The notes: a model not told the origin generated them from the letters alone. 60,713 bases of DNA from Chloroflexota bacterium (GCA_030058085.1 JASGTU010000387.1:1-60713); one strand, 5' to 3'; counted from the first letter of the stretch, positions 24,631 through 35,548 are shown. Numbers and translations: made by a program.

Positions 24631-27535
24631 GCGGCCACCCGGTGTTTGAGGCGCGCAGAGGCACGGCGCGTGGCCCCGGTTTCAGCCATTGGTTGATCTC
24701 GTCGCTGAGGTTGGCTAGGGGGGCTAATCGGGTCGTGCATATGGGCAACGATTCGATGAAGGCGCTGCCGTAGTCTTTGCGCCAGATGCGACTGTCGAGG
24801 ATGACGACGATGCCTTTGTCCGTGGATCGGCGGATCAGACGTCCGAACCCCTGGCGGAAACGGATGATGGCATCGGGGAGCGTGTAGTCGCGGAAAGCGT
24901 TTTCCAGATCGGCTGTGCGCGCGGCGACGAGCGGGTCGCTGGGTACGGCGAAGGGCAGGCGGACGATCAGCAGGCATTGCAGCTCTTCGCCTGGGAGATC
25001 GACGCCTTCCCAGAAACTGCGCGTGCCGAGAAGAACGGCGCGCTCGGTCTGCCGGTATTCGCGAAGCAGCCGGCGGCGGCTGGCGGATCCGTGTTGCAGT
25101 ACGGTGATGCCGTGGCGGTCTAGGGGGGCGCGAATGGCGTCCGCCGTGACGCGCAACTGGGCGTAGCTGGTAAAGAGCGCCACAGTGGAGCCGCCCGTAG
25201 CCAGTGCGGCTAGGATGATGGCTTGTTCGACCGCTTGCTGGTATTGGCCGTCGCGCGGGTCCGGCATGTCGGAAGGCATGAAGAGCAGCGTGCTGGCGGC
25301 ATAGTCGAAGGGGCTGTCGACGGTTGAGGCTGTGACATCCCACAGGCCTAGGCGGTCGCGGATAAAGGCAAAGCCGGAGCCGGTGCGCAGCGTTGCGCCT
25401 GTGAGGATGACGGAACGTTTCTTGTGGATCAGTTCACGCTCGATTACGTCGCTGACGAAGAGGGGCGCGGAGACCATAGCGGCGTTGCCGGACGGTTCGT
25501 CTAGTTCCGCCCAGGCCACCGATTCGCGGCGGCTGTCGCCAGGGCTGTAGATGATCTGCTCCATGTGCGCATCCAACTCGCCGAGATCGTGGGCTACGCC
25601 GGCCAATTCTGCGAGGTACGATGAGAACGGTTCTTTTTGTCGCCACTGTTTGTCGTCGAGAGCCTCGACCAGATGATCGAGTTCGTGCAGCAGGGCGTGC
25701 AGGCTGCTATTGACCGTATCCCATTCGATCTCGAGTTCGCTCCAGGCAGGCTGCGAGCGCAGCGCCCGGTCGAGCGCGATGCGCTGCGTATACTGCGAGT
25801 CCGTCCGGATGGCCTCCTGGTTGCGCACGAAGTGGAGCAGCCGGCCTGTGAATAGCTGGATTTTGTCTGCCGTTTTCCGTGCGAGAGAGTCGATGCGCGC
25901 CAACCTGCGCAGGCTATCCGTGTCCTCGGCGCTTGTGCAGGCTTCGGTCAGGAGGCGGGCCAGGCTGCCGTCCTGCCCAAGGATCCCCAGCCAGACGGCG
26001 ACGGCGTTCCAGTCGGTGCGATAGGTGAGTTGGTCGGTTGCCGCTTCTTCGAGCCGGTGGGCTTCGTCGACAATGAGGTGGTTGAAGGGCGGCAAGACTC
26101 TGCCGCCAGCCTGAATATCTGTCAACAGAAGGGCGTGGTTGACGACAAGGATATTGGCCGACTCAGCGCGCTGGCGGGCTTGATGGAAGAAGTCATGGAA
26201 GTGGGACCCCAGCGATTCTTGGCCGGCCTGCGTGGGGCGGGCGCAGCGGCTCTCGGAGCATGAGTCGGCGTCGGAGGCGATGTGCAGCCAGATTGCTCGT
26301 TCGGCTGGCGTCGGCAAGAATAACTCGCTGACGTCGCCGGTGGCGGTATGACGCAACCAGACGAGGATGCGCGCCAGCAGCCGCAATTCTAGGGGGCGAA
26401 GACGGCGATTTCGATACCATGAGTAGAGGCGGCGCGTACAGAGATAGTTGGAGCGCCCTTTTAACAGCGCGCTGCGCGGCGCAGGGTAGCCGGCAAGGTG
26501 GAGCAGATCGCGGACGAGAGGCATATCCTTGTCGATGATCTGGTCCTGTAGGGCGATGGTGTTGGTGGCAACGACCATTCGCTGCTGGTTACGCATGGAC
26601 CAAAGCGCACTGGGCAGCAGATAGGCCAGCGTCTTGCCGGTGCCGGTGCCGGCTTCTATCAGCAGGTGATCGCCGCGGTTGATGGCGTCTAGAACGCGAT
26701 GAGCCATGTCAGCCTGGCCCTGGCGCGCTTCGTATGTAGGGCCGAGCGTCTGGCTGAGGAAACCTTGAGGAGCGATAAACGTGTCCAGGTCAGCCGGATC
26801 GACATTGCGATAGGTCGTCGCTTCGGCGGGTATGAGTGCGTTTTCCGGCAGTGCGCCGTCACCGGCCTCCGGTTCAGAGCCTATCGTGCCGAACGAGCTG
26901 TCATGGAAAAGGGCGCCGCACGCTTCGAGGTCCTCCAGCAGGCGGATAGGCGGCCAACCCGAATCCTGACCGCAGTCGAGCAAAGTGCGGACGAGGCCGG
27001 CGGGCAAACTCGCCGCTTCCTGCAATAGGCGGGCAAAGAGGCAACTGGCGGCTTCGGCATCGTCGAGGGCGCGGTGCGCGTCCGGCAACGGGATGTCGAG
27101 GTCGCGGGCTAGCTCGCTGAGGCTATAGCTGGCGGCGCCGGGGAGCAGGATGGAAGCTAGTTCGAAGGTGTCCTGCACAGGCCGATGAAAATCGATGCCC
27201 CCAGCCTGGAGAAAGCCCATGTCGAAGCCGGCGTTGTGGGCAATGACGTAGTACACGTCGGAGGAGATAAAGGCGAGCAACTCGGGCGCGACCGCGTCGA
27301 GCGTAGGCGCACCGGCTACATCAGCGTCACGGATGCCAGTTAATTGCTGGATGCGCAGCGGAATGGGGCGTTGGGGATTGACGAACGTGACGAAGCGTTC
27401 CAAGACGCGATAGCCGCCCATGTCGGGCCACGAACACGCGAAACGCACAGCGCCGATCTCTATGATTGCGTCGCGGTTGGGATCGAGACCTGTCGTCTCG
27501 AGGTCGATGGCGACGTAGACTCGCTCGGATGTCAA
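24620..27535 (-). CDS. dinG: DinG-family helicase with N-terminal DnaQ-like exonuclease
   Basis: 971 residues. Residues 1-170 are a DEDD exonuclease (VAIDLETTGLDPNRD, AHNAGFDMGFL, HRALDDAEA). Residues 250-960 are an XPD/DinG helicase: Walker A EAGTGTGKTLAYLLP, DEAH box IVDEAHRLEEAA, and C-terminal motifs GTRSFWEGVDLPGE and FRQGFGRLIRR. Such fusions unwind or process damaged DNA. Cysteines for the Fe-S cluster are present at YLCTRRL and CSESRC, but the usual fourth position reads HFHDFFHQAR with no Cys. The start is TTG with AGAAGGG nine bases upstream. Confidence 0.93.
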   Translation of the reverse strand: MTSERVYVAIDLETTGLDPNRDAIIEIGAVRFACSWPDMGGYRVLERFVTFVNPQRPIPLRIQQLTGIRDADVAGAPTLDAVAPELLAFISSDVYYVIAHNAGFDMGFLQAGGIDFHRPVQDTFELASILLPGAASYSLSELARDLDIPLPDAHRALDDAEAASCLFARLLQEAASLPAGLVRTLLDCGQDSGWPPIRLLEDLEACGALFHDSSFGTIGSEPEAGDGALPENALIPAEATTYRNVDPADLDTFIAPQGFLSQTLGPTYEARQGQADMAHRVLDAINRGDHLLIEAGTGTGKTLAYLLPSALWSMRNQQRMVVATNTIALQDQIIDKDMPLVRDLLHLAGYPAPRSALLKGRSNYLCTRRLYSWYRNRRLRPLELRLLARILVWLRHTATGDVSELFLPTPAERAIWLHIASDADSCSESRCARPTQAGQESLGSHFHDFFHQARQRAESANILVVNHALLLTDIQAGGRVLPPFNHLIVDEAHRLEEAATDQLTYRTDWNAVAVWLGILGQDGSLARLLTEACTSAEDTDSLRRLARIDSLARKTADKIQLFTGRLLHFVRNQEAIRTDSQYTQRIALDRALRSQPAWSELEIEWDTVNSSLHALLHELDHLVEALDDKQWRQKEPFSSYLAELAGVAHDLGELDAHMEQIIYSPGDSRRESVAWAELDEPSGNAAMVSAPLFVSDVIERELIHKKRSVILTGATLRTGSGFAFIRDRLGLWDVTASTVDSPFDYAASTLLFMPSDMPDPRDGQYQQAVEQAIILAALATGGSTVALFTSYAQLRVTADAIRAPLDRHGITVLQHGSASRRRLLREYRQTERAVLLGTRSFWEGVDLPGEELQCLLIVRLPFAVPSDPLVAARTADLENAFRDYTLPDAIIRFRQGFGRLIRRSTDKGIVVILDSRIWRKDYGSAFIESLPICTTRLAPLANLSDEINQWLKPGPRAVPLRASNTGWPRDA

Positions 27536-27591
27536 GTGGATTACCCTTCTAGGGCGTAAAACGCGGTCTGCGACGGTGAGCTTGGCCCATT

Positions 27592-27597
27592 ATACAA
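27592..27597 (-). promoter_or_regulatory. -10 element for the dinG transcript
   Basis: On the minus strand TTGTATAATGG contains a perfect TATAAT about 57 bases before the TTG start of dinG. The -35 region (TCGGAT at 17 bases) is poor. Confidence 0.45.
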
Positions 27598-27785
27598 TTT
27601 CCCGCCCAATTATCCGAATGGGTTTCGGCGGAAAGAGCAGCCCCATAAGTGGAGGAACCGGCGGCCCTGTGCCGGATCTGGCCAACGTCGACGACGGCGA
27701 AAGAAGCGGCAGTCTGGCGAATCTGCAAGTTCGCAGCCGCGGGCGCAACTTGGTGTTCGGTAGGGCCGTAGGGCACAATGGAGCC

Positions 27786-28844
27786 ATGCAGGTATCGGTT
27801 GTGGCGACGGTATATAACGAACAGAAGAGTATCGGCAGGCTGCTTGCGTCGCTGGCAGAACAGACGCGACTACCTGACGAAGTTGTGATCTGCGACGGAG
27901 GCAGCACCGATGAGACCGTACGCCTGATCCGTGAGTGGGCGGAGGCGCAGGGCGGCTGTCTGGGCGAGGTTAAGGTATTCGTCGAGCCAGGGGCGAACAT
28001 CAGCCGCGGTCGCAATGCGGCAATCGCCTGCGCTGCGGGGCCGCTAATCGCCGTGACCGATGCAGGCGTGCGACTGGACAAGGACTGGCTGAAGAACCTC
28101 ACCGCGCCGTGGGATGGCGCCCCGCAAGATGCCGCCGAACCTCTCGCCGCCGCCGGCTTTTTTGTACCGGACTGCCGCGGCGTTTTCGAGACGGCGATGG
28201 CCGCGACCGTGCTGCCGCTTGTCGACGATATCGATCCGGAGCGTTTCTTGCCCAGCAGCCGCTCTGTAGCGTTTCTCAAATCGGCTTGGTCCGCTGCGGG
28301 CGGTTATCCGGAATGGCTGGACTACTGCGAGGACCTGATCTTCGATTTTCGCCTCAATGCGCTGGCTGCAGAAGGAAATAGCGCGTTCGTCTGGCGGCCT
28401 GATGCGTTGGCGCATTTTCGCCCGCGTTCCAGCCTGCGTTCGTTCTGGCTGCAATACTACCGCTACGCACGCGGGGACGGCAAGGCCGATCTGTGGCGCA
28501 AGCGTCACGCCGTACGCTATGCGGTGTACCTGGTTGGATTGCCCATACTAGGGATGTTGCTATGGAAAGGAGGCGTCGCGCGCTTGTTCGGGTTGGCAGG
28601 GCTGCTTGCGGGGACGGTCGCCTACTTTGGCCGGCCGTGGCAGCGGCTGCACGCGCTGTCCACCCGGCTGACGCGGGCTGAGCGCTGGGCAAGCTATCTG
28701 CTGCCGCCCTTGATCCGCCTAGTGGGAGACCTCGCCAAAATGGCGGGCTACCCGCCAGGCCTGTTGTGGCGATGGCGGAACCGCGCTCGCAAGGAGATCT
28801 ATTGGCGTCGCCTACTCGGAAAGACAGATGCCCTTACTGATTGA
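27786..28844 (+). CDS. Family 2 glycosyltransferase with C-terminal membrane segment
   Basis: 352 residues starting at MQVSVVATVYNE, the normal beginning of a GT-A fold. The frame is open further upstream, but that part does not look coding. Motifs are VICDGGSTDETV, a metal-site segment VTDAGVRLDKDW, and CEDLIFDFRL for the acceptor side. A hydrophobic stretch near residues 250-275 may be a membrane helix. GGAG lies just before the ATG. The acceptor is unknown. The next gene begins inside its last 17 bases. Confidence 0.87.
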   Translation: MQVSVVATVYNEQKSIGRLLASLAEQTRLPDEVVICDGGSTDETVRLIREWAEAQGGCLGEVKVFVEPGANISRGRNAAIACAAGPLIAVTDAGVRLDKDWLKNLTAPWDGAPQDAAEPLAAAGFFVPDCRGVFETAMAATVLPLVDDIDPERFLPSSRSVAFLKSAWSAAGGYPEWLDYCEDLIFDFRLNALAAEGNSAFVWRPDALAHFRPRSSLRSFWLQYYRYARGDGKADLWRKRHAVRYAVYLVGLPILGMLLWKGGVARLFGLAGLLAGTVAYFGRPWQRLHALSTRLTRAERWASYLLPPLIRLVGDLAKMAGYPPGLLWRWRNRARKEIYWRRLLGKTDALTD

Positions 28845-29346
28845 CGGGCATAACCTCATCGGCGCCGGCGTGTTTGAGGATATCAACCTGGCGGACGAGG
28901 ACGACGAGGCGAAGCTGGTCGCCCGGCTGCGCGTCTGGAAAAGTCGCTACCGCGGCGCGATCACAGTGATCTTCGATCGCGGCATTCCCGGAGGCCGTGA
29001 CCGAAACTTAAGCGGTGGAGGCGTCGAGGTGGTCTTCGCCGCGGACCCGGCCCAGGCGGACGACCTAATCCGCCGGCGGCTGCGCGGCAGGCGCAAGGGG
29101 TTGACGTTGGTGAGCAACGACGCCGCGCTGCTGCAGGTAGCCGAGGCGCACGGCGTGGAGACGCTGCGCGGCGACGAGTTCGTGGCGCGCTTCACGCTGC
29201 GTGCACCCGAATCGCAGGAGGCCGGGGCCGAAGACGATGTGCAACTGAGCGAAGATGAGGTGCATGAATGGCTGGCTTTGTTTCGCTCGCATCGCGCCAA
29301 GCGACCGGACAGGACTCGGCCTGGCAGAAGCAGACGGCGCAAATGA
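28828..29346 (+). CDS. NYN/YacP-like (Rae1-type) putative endoribonuclease
   Basis: 172 residues. The PIN-like NYN fold is shown by LLIDGHNLIG at the start (catalytic Asp), VIFDRG in the middle, ADDLIRRRL, and LVSNDAALLQVAEAHGVETLRGDEF, which carry the acidic residues of the active site. The last 50 residues are charged and Arg-rich, ending RSRRRK, perhaps for RNA or ribosome contact. YacP/Rae1 proteins cut mRNA in the ribosomal A site in Bacillus; that role here is inference. The gene overlaps the GT2 by 17 bases. Confidence 0.85.
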   Translation: MPLLIDGHNLIGAGVFEDINLADEDDEAKLVARLRVWKSRYRGAITVIFDRGIPGGRDRNLSGGGVEVVFAADPAQADDLIRRRLRGRRKGLTLVSNDAALLQVAEAHGVETLRGDEFVARFTLRAPESQEAGAEDDVQLSEDEVHEWLALFRSHRAKRPDRTRPGRSRRRK

Positions 29347-29379
29347 GGCGTCGCCGCGCTGCATTGTGAGGCAAGAAGA

Positions 29380-29883
29380 ATGAGTCGAGAGCCGGCGCAC
29401 AAGCCTAGACGCCGCGTCGTCCCCGCAGACTTGATTGAAACCACGCCCGATGCTGGCGCTACCTTACATTGGGCGCTGGCCGCGCCGCTCCTTCTCTTTC
29501 TGGCGTGGATCTGGGTTGACGTCTTTACGCATTACAGCCCGGTACGCCCCTTTTGGCTCGACGTAGGACTGGCGGCGTTAGCGTACGCGGTCGTGTTCGT
29601 GCTGCCGCTTGGGGTTGCGGCTCATCGCGCTGTGACCGCAGCGCCGCGGCTGTTCCAGCATGCCGGCTGGGACCTGCGGCCCCTCGAACCAGTTGCGTCG
29701 GAGGAGCAGTACCTCGTACGTTATACATACCGCGAACGGCGGCGCGCGCCTGGGAGCTGGCGGCGCTGGTTGATGCGCGCCGCCCAGGGCTGGGTCTACC
29801 TCGAGATCGCGACGATCTTCGCCGGGGCGGTGTTGATGATCCCTCTTTTCTTCAGCGCGACCGAGTTTGGCTTCGGACGGTAA
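29380..29883 (+). CDS. Small membrane protein of unknown function
   Basis: 167 residues with predicted helices at about 29-49, 60-84 and 143-160, and a charged cytoplasmic segment between the second and third. An AAGAAG ribosome site precedes the ATG. I recognise no family. It follows the NYN gene by 33 bases and probably shares its transcript. Confidence 0.7.
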   Translation: MSREPAHKPRRRVVPADLIETTPDAGATLHWALAAPLLLFLAWIWVDVFTHYSPVRPFWLDVGLAALAYAVVFVLPLGVAAHRAVTAAPRLFQHAGWDLRPLEPVASEEQYLVRYTYRERRRAPGSWRRWLMRAAQGWVYLEIATIFAGAVLMIPLFFSATEFGFGR

Positions 29884-30076
29884 GTAAGACTGACTCCCCT
29901 ACGCCCGGAGATCTGTGAAACAGAGGCGCGGGAGCCCTTTACTCCACTGAACGGGCTGTTTGAAACCTTCGACGTTTACGTCCACGAGAACAACTGCATA
30001 GACGCAATTTTCGCAATCCAAGTCAAGAACCGACGTCCATTCTCTGCTAAATTGGTTGTTGGAAGGAGAGGCGCGG

Positions 30077-30985
30077 ATGGAACGATGGGAAAGAGTCGAA
30101 GCCGTTCAGCGTATGCAGGACTATGTAGAACAGAACATTCATTCACCCATCACATTAATCGAGTTGGCGAGGCGCGCCGGCTATTCGCCTTTTCACAGCG
30201 CGAGAATCTTCAAAGAACTCACGGGCAGGACTCCTTTCGAATACATCCGTTCTCTCAGGCTGAGTCGCGCTGCCCTGGTATTGCGGGACGAAAAGGCGAA
30301 GGTCATCGACGTTGCATTGGATTTCGTTTTTGACTCACACGAAGGTTTCACCAGGGCGTTTTCGAAGGAATTTGGCGTAACGCCCCACAAGTACAGCAGA
30401 AATCCGACGCCGGTCTACCTGTTCATGCCGAGTTCAATCCGAGGCTATCACCTCCATATCTCAGAAGGAACTGGAACGATGGCAGAGAATCCCAATGCTC
30501 ATACAGTGTTTGTTCAGATCATAGAACGTCCGCAACGAAAGCTGATTCTCAAGAGAGGAACCAAGGCAAGAGACTACTTCGAGTATTGCGAGGAAGTGGG
30601 CTGCGACATCTGGGGGTTGCTGTGCAGCGTGAAGGAAGCTCTCTATGAGCCGATTGGGATGTGGCTTCCCGATAAATTCCGGACGCCAGGCACATCCTAT
30701 TACGCCCAGGGTGTCGAGGTTCCGGCGGATTACGCCGGAGTCGTGCCGGAAGGCCTGGAGATCGTTGACCTCCCGGCGTGCAAGATGATGGTCTTTCAGG
30801 GACAGCCGTACGACGACGAGAGCTTTGGCGCGGCCATCTCGGAATTGTGGGAAGCGATGAAGACCTACAATCCTGAGGTTTACGGTTTTGAATGGGCGGA
30901 TGAGGATGCTCCGAGGTTCCAACTCGCGCCGCAAGGGTATCGCGGCTACATCGAGGCGCGCCCTGTTCGGCAGATCGCCAAGTAG
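30077..30985 (+). CDS. AraC-family regulator with GyrI-like effector domain
   Basis: 302 residues. Two helix-turn-helix units of the AraC type fill residues 5-105 (SPITLIELARRAGYSPFHSARIFKELTGRTPFEYIR and VIDVALDFVFDSHEGFTRAFSKEFGVTPHKY). Residues 145-300 resemble the GyrI/Rob/BmrR effector-binding domain, which usually binds small hydrophobic drugs or metabolites. GGAAGGAG sits eight bases before the ATG at 30077. Base composition is clearly more AT-rich than the flanking genes, suggesting transfer. No obvious target gene is adjacent; the neighbours on the right belong to the aromatic operon. Confidence 0.9.
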   Translation: MERWERVEAVQRMQDYVEQNIHSPITLIELARRAGYSPFHSARIFKELTGRTPFEYIRSLRLSRAALVLRDEKAKVIDVALDFVFDSHEGFTRAFSKEFGVTPHKYSRNPTPVYLFMPSSIRGYHLHISEGTGTMAENPNAHTVFVQIIERPQRKLILKRGTKARDYFEYCEEVGCDIWGLLCSVKEALYEPIGMWLPDKFRTPGTSYYAQGVEVPADYAGVVPEGLEIVDLPACKMMVFQGQPYDDESFGAAISELWEAMKTYNPEVYGFEWADEDAPRFQLAPQGYRGYIEARPVRQIAK

Positions 30986-31006
30986 ACAGCATAACCGTTA
31001 ACTGAA

Positions 31007-31040
31007 AGTGGCGCCCAGGGTCTCCGGGCGCCACTATTTT
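31007..31040. terminator. Terminator between the AraC gene and trpA
   Basis: AGTGGCGCCC at 31007-31016 is the exact reverse complement of GGGCGCCACT at 31026-31035, with a 9-base loop and ATTTTA after it. It lies between convergent genes and could stop transcription in the plus direction and, less well, in the minus direction. Confidence 0.7.
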
Positions 31041-31058
31041 ATGTAGATGCTTGGACCT

Positions 31059-31874
31059 CTAGGCGGCGGGATGATGCGAGCCGCGGGCCAGATCTGCGGC
31101 GAGCGCTTTGAGCGTCGCCAGATCATCGTCAACGCCCGCGGCGCGCACCAGCGCCGAGCCGACGATGACGCCGTCGGCGATGGCGGCGACCGCAGCGGCC
31201 TGCTCGCCGGTGCTGATGCCGAAGCCAACTGCCAGGGGCAGGTCTGTGTGGCGCCGGACGCTGCGCACAAACGCGGCCAGGTCAGGCGGCAGTTCGCTGC
31301 GCGCGCCGGTGATGCCGGTGACGCTGACCATGTAGATGAAGCCTGTGGCATGGCCGGCGACGAGGCGGATGCGTTCTTCGGTGCTGGTTGGCGCAAGCAT
31401 ATAGACCGTCGCCAACCCTGCGCGTCTGCATGCCTGCTCTAGTTCTGTGGCCTCCTCCGGCGGCAAATCCGGCACGATCAACCCGTCGAGACCGGCAGCG
31501 GCTGCGTCGTTGACGAAGCGCTCGACGCCGTAGCGGTAGAGCGGGTTGAAGTAGGTCATGCCGCAGAAGGGCTGGGTGACGCCGCGGTCGCGCAACTCGC
31601 GCACCATCTCAAGACAGGCGGTGACCGTCGTCCCTTGCATCAGGGCTTGGTGCGTGGCCGTCTGGACTGTGGGGCCGTCCGCCAGGGGATCACTGTGGGG
31701 GATGCCGATCTCGAAGAGGTCGGCCCCGGCATCCGCCAGGGCTGCGATGGCGTCGATTGTCACCTGGCGACTGGGATAGCCCAGGGCGTGATAGGGCATG
31801 AACGCGGCGCGACGCTCCTGGCGTGCGACGGCAAAGGTGTGATTGATTCGTTCAAGTCCGGTCTTAGCGCTCAT
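31059..31874 (-). CDS. trpA: Tryptophan synthase alpha subunit
   Basis: Splits indole-3-glycerol phosphate to indole, which passes to TrpB. The 271-residue TIM barrel has the catalytic Glu in [16 protein letters not shown] and the Asp that follows, the [14 protein letters not shown] segment, [11 protein letters not shown], and the phosphate-binding [10 protein letters not shown] and GFGIS loops. It is the last gene of the aromatic operon, 56 bases after trpB. None of trpE, G, D, C or F is in the window. Confidence 0.97.
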   Translation of the reverse strand: MSAKTGLERINHTFAVARQERRAAFMPYHALGYPSRQVTIDAIAALADAGADLFEIGIPHSDPLADGPTVQTATHQALMQGTTVTACLEMVRELRDRGVTQPFCGMTYFNPLYRYGVERFVNDAAAAGLDGLIVPDLPPEEATELEQACRRAGLATVYMLAPTSTEERIRLVAGHATGFIYMVSVTGITGARSELPPDLAAFVRSVRRHTDLPLAVGFGISTGEQAAAVAAIADGVIVGSALVRAAGVDDDLATLKALAADLARGSHHPAA

Positions 31875-31930
31875 GATTCGGTTGGTCGCTCTCTGTTGGA
31901 CTGGGTTTGCATTCGTTCATCGGGCATGGG

Positions 31931-33196
<1,266 letters not shown>

Positions 33197-33274
33197 CAAT
33201 CAGGTTCCTCTCTTCTAGTGGCCTACATCGTTTAGGCGGCAATTCAGGGGCATGGCTCTTGTCGTGGGCGCCTA

Positions 33275-34186
33275 TTACGTTCTCCGGTCTGCGGCTGCCA
33301 TGCCGATGGCTGCCTTCATCACGTCGATGGGCGGCTCGACGCCGGTCCACCAGGCGAAGGCCAGCGCGCCCTGCCAGACCAACATGCCCTTACCGCCGAT
33401 GGCCGTCGCCCCGTCTGCGCGGGCTTTGGCGAGCAGGCGCGTGACGGGCGGGTTGTAGACGAGATCGTAGACGACCTGATCGTTGCGAAAGGGCAGCGCA
33501 GCGTCCCAGGGCATCGCGTCGACGTCGGGCGTCATGCCGAGCGACGTGCAATTGACGATCAACTCCGCATTACCGGCGGCTGCGGCGAGAGCCCGCGGGA
33601 AGGCTTGGGCGGCTATAGTGCAGCCGGGGAAGTGCGGCGACAGATCGTTCGCCAGCGAAGCCGCGCGCGACTCCGTCCGGTTGAGAACTGTGACACTTGC
33701 CGCTCCGGCTTCGGCTAGCCCGTAGACGACGGCGCGCGCCGACCCGCCGGCGCCGATAACGAGGGCCTGCTGCCCTGCCGGGTCGACGCCGTGGTCGCGC
33801 AGGTCGGCAATGAAGCCGCGGGCGTCGGTGTTGTCGCCGTGCAATTCGCCGTTCGTCTCGACGCGGATGGTGTTAACTGCGCCGATAGCCTGCGCGGCGG
33901 GCGTGAGCTGGTCCAGAAAGGGCATGACCGCCTGTTTGTGCGGAACGGTGACGTTGGCCCCGCGCAAACCCAGGGCGGCTAGCCCGCGCACGGCTTCCCC
34001 AATGCGCTCTGCCGGGGCAGGCGAAACGAGCAGCGGCACATAGCGCCAGTCGAGGCCAAGGGCAACGAAGGCAGAGTTATGCATGGGCGGGCTGACGCTG
34101 TGCCCGACAGGCCAGCCGATCAGCCCGACGACCTGGGTGCGGCCTGAAATGGAAGTGTCCGGCGTCATGGCTGCACTCTCTGTCAT
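33275..34186 (-). CDS. aroE: Shikimate dehydrogenase
   Basis: Reduces 3-dehydroshikimate to shikimate with NADPH. 303 residues from the ATG at 34184-34186, which overlaps the aroA stop (ATGA); another ATG six codons in is possible. Seen are the shikimate site SVSPPMHNSAF, the catalytic Lys in NVTVPHKQAV, NTD, the NADP loop GAGGSARAVVYGL with NRT after it, NCTSLGM, and the C-terminal GGKGMLVWQGALAF. The frame stays open far upstream inside aroA, but that part is a shadow. Confidence 0.96.
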   Translation of the reverse strand: MTESAAMTPDTSISGRTQVVGLIGWPVGHSVSPPMHNSAFVALGLDWRYVPLLVSPAPAERIGEAVRGLAALGLRGANVTVPHKQAVMPFLDQLTPAAQAIGAVNTIRVETNGELHGDNTDARGFIADLRDHGVDPAGQQALVIGAGGSARAVVYGLAEAGAASVTVLNRTESRAASLANDLSPHFPGCTIAAQAFPRALAAAAGNAELIVNCTSLGMTPDVDAMPWDAALPFRNDQVVYDLVYNPPVTRLLAKARADGATAIGGKGMLVWQGALAFAWWTGVEPPIDVMKAAIGMAAADRRT

Positions 34187-35493
34187 GGGCGCACTTCCAG
34201 ATCCGCGCCCAGCGCCTGGAGGGTGGACTCGATGCCGGGGAAGCTGTCGGCGGTCACTTCCGAGCCGTAGATTGTGGTTGGTCCCTGCGCGGCGAGGGAG
34301 GCGACGATCAACGCCATGGCGAGACGGTGATCGCCGAGGCTCTCTACGGTTCCGCCCATGAGGCGCACAGGACCTTCCACGGCGAAGCCGTCGGGCAGCG
34401 GCTCGATTTTGGCGCCCATCTTGCGCAGCTCGCTCACGGTGGTGGCGATGCGATCGGTCTCTTTGACGCGCAGTTCGCCCGCGTCTTGGATGACCGTGCG
34501 GCCTTGGGCTTGGGTCGCCACGACGGCGAGGACGGGCAGCTCGTCGATCATGGTGACGATCTGTTCGCCGCCGAAGGTCGCGCCGCGCAGTTCGCCGGCG
34601 CTGACGTCGAGGTCGGCGACGGGTTCGCCGGAGCGTTCGCGCGGGTTGCGGTACTCGATGCGTGCGCCCATCTCTGCCAGCGCGTCGAGGAAGCCGGTAC
34701 GCGTGGGGTTGACGCCGACGCCGGCGATGGTGATGCTGCTGTCGGGCACGATGGCCGCAGCTGCAGCGAGGAAGGCCGCAGACGACGGGTCGCCAGGTAT
34801 GGCGATGTCCAGCGCCTGAAGCGGCTCCGTGGGGCGTTCGCAGTGAACCGTGCTGCCGTAGACCGCGAGCGGCGCGCCCATGGCGGCCAACAGGCGTTCC
34901 GTATGGTCGCGTGCTGGGCCTGGCTCGCGGATAACGGTCAGCCCGTGGGCGTAGAGGCCGGCGAGGATCACGCAACTCTTAACCTGGGCGCTGGCAACAG
35001 GCATGTCGTACTCCATGCCGCGCAAGGAACTGCCGTTGATGGCGAGGGGAGCGTGGTCGCCGCCTTGCCGCCCGATGATGCTGGCGCCCATGGCGCGCAG
35101 TGGGCTGACGATACGGCCCATAGGACGTCGCCGGATCTGGTCCGTGCCGGTGAGAAAACTGGTGAACTGCTGGCCCGCCAACAATCCGGCGAGCAGGCGA
35201 ATGGTTGTGCCGGAGTTGCCGCAGTCGAGCACATCATCCGGCTCTTGCAGGCCGTCGAGGCCGCGCCCGTGGACGAGCAGCTCGGTGGGGCCTTGTTCCT
35301 CGATATTCACGCCGAGGCGACGCATGACGCGCACGGTCTGCCGGCAGTCGCCGCCGTCCAGGAAGTTGGAGATGCGGCTGACGCCTTCGGCGATGGCGGC
35401 AAACATGACAGCGCGGTGGCTGATCGATTTGTCGCCGGGGACGTGGCAGCGTCCTTTGATCGGCGGCCCGCCTTGGATGCGGATGCTGGTCAT
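34183..35493 (-). CDS. aroA: 3-phosphoshikimate 1-carboxyvinyltransferase (EPSP synthase)
   Basis: Joins phosphoenolpyruvate to shikimate-3-phosphate. 436 residues from the ATG with GAGGAA upstream; an earlier ATG at 35541 adds 16 residues unlike the family. Landmarks are VPGDKSISHRAVMFAAIAEG, LDCGNSGTTIRLLAG (PEP site), RPMGRI, AQVKSC, and GELRVKETDRI near the end. It sits between tyrA and aroE in the aromatic operon and is coupled to aroE by a stop/start overlap. Confidence 0.97.
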   Translation of the reverse strand: MTSIRIQGGPPIKGRCHVPGDKSISHRAVMFAAIAEGVSRISNFLDGGDCRQTVRVMRRLGVNIEEQGPTELLVHGRGLDGLQEPDDVLDCGNSGTTIRLLAGLLAGQQFTSFLTGTDQIRRRPMGRIVSPLRAMGASIIGRQGGDHAPLAINGSSLRGMEYDMPVASAQVKSCVILAGLYAHGLTVIREPGPARDHTERLLAAMGAPLAVYGSTVHCERPTEPLQALDIAIPGDPSSAAFLAAAAAIVPDSSITIAGVGVNPTRTGFLDALAEMGARIEYRNPRERSGEPVADLDVSAGELRGATFGGEQIVTMIDELPVLAVVATQAQGRTVIQDAGELRVKETDRIATTVSELRKMGAKIEPLPDGFAVEGPVRLMGGTVESLGDHRLAMALIVASLAAQGPTTIYGSEVTADSFPGIESTLQALGADLEVRP

Positions 35494-35548
35494 AGCGAGT
35501 TCCTCGGGTTCATTTTGGTTGCTGGTACATGGCTGGTTCATAGCCGCT

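Noticed and set aside
24627-25343. Minus-strand 238-codon frame inside dinG
   Set aside because: It is a shifted frame of the DinG helicase C-terminus with no family match; the dinG frame carries all helicase motifs.
34187-34975. N-terminal extension of aroE by about 260 codons
   Set aside because: The extension runs through aroA in another frame and is Arg/His-rich. The conserved aroE starts at 34186 with an ATGA overlap.
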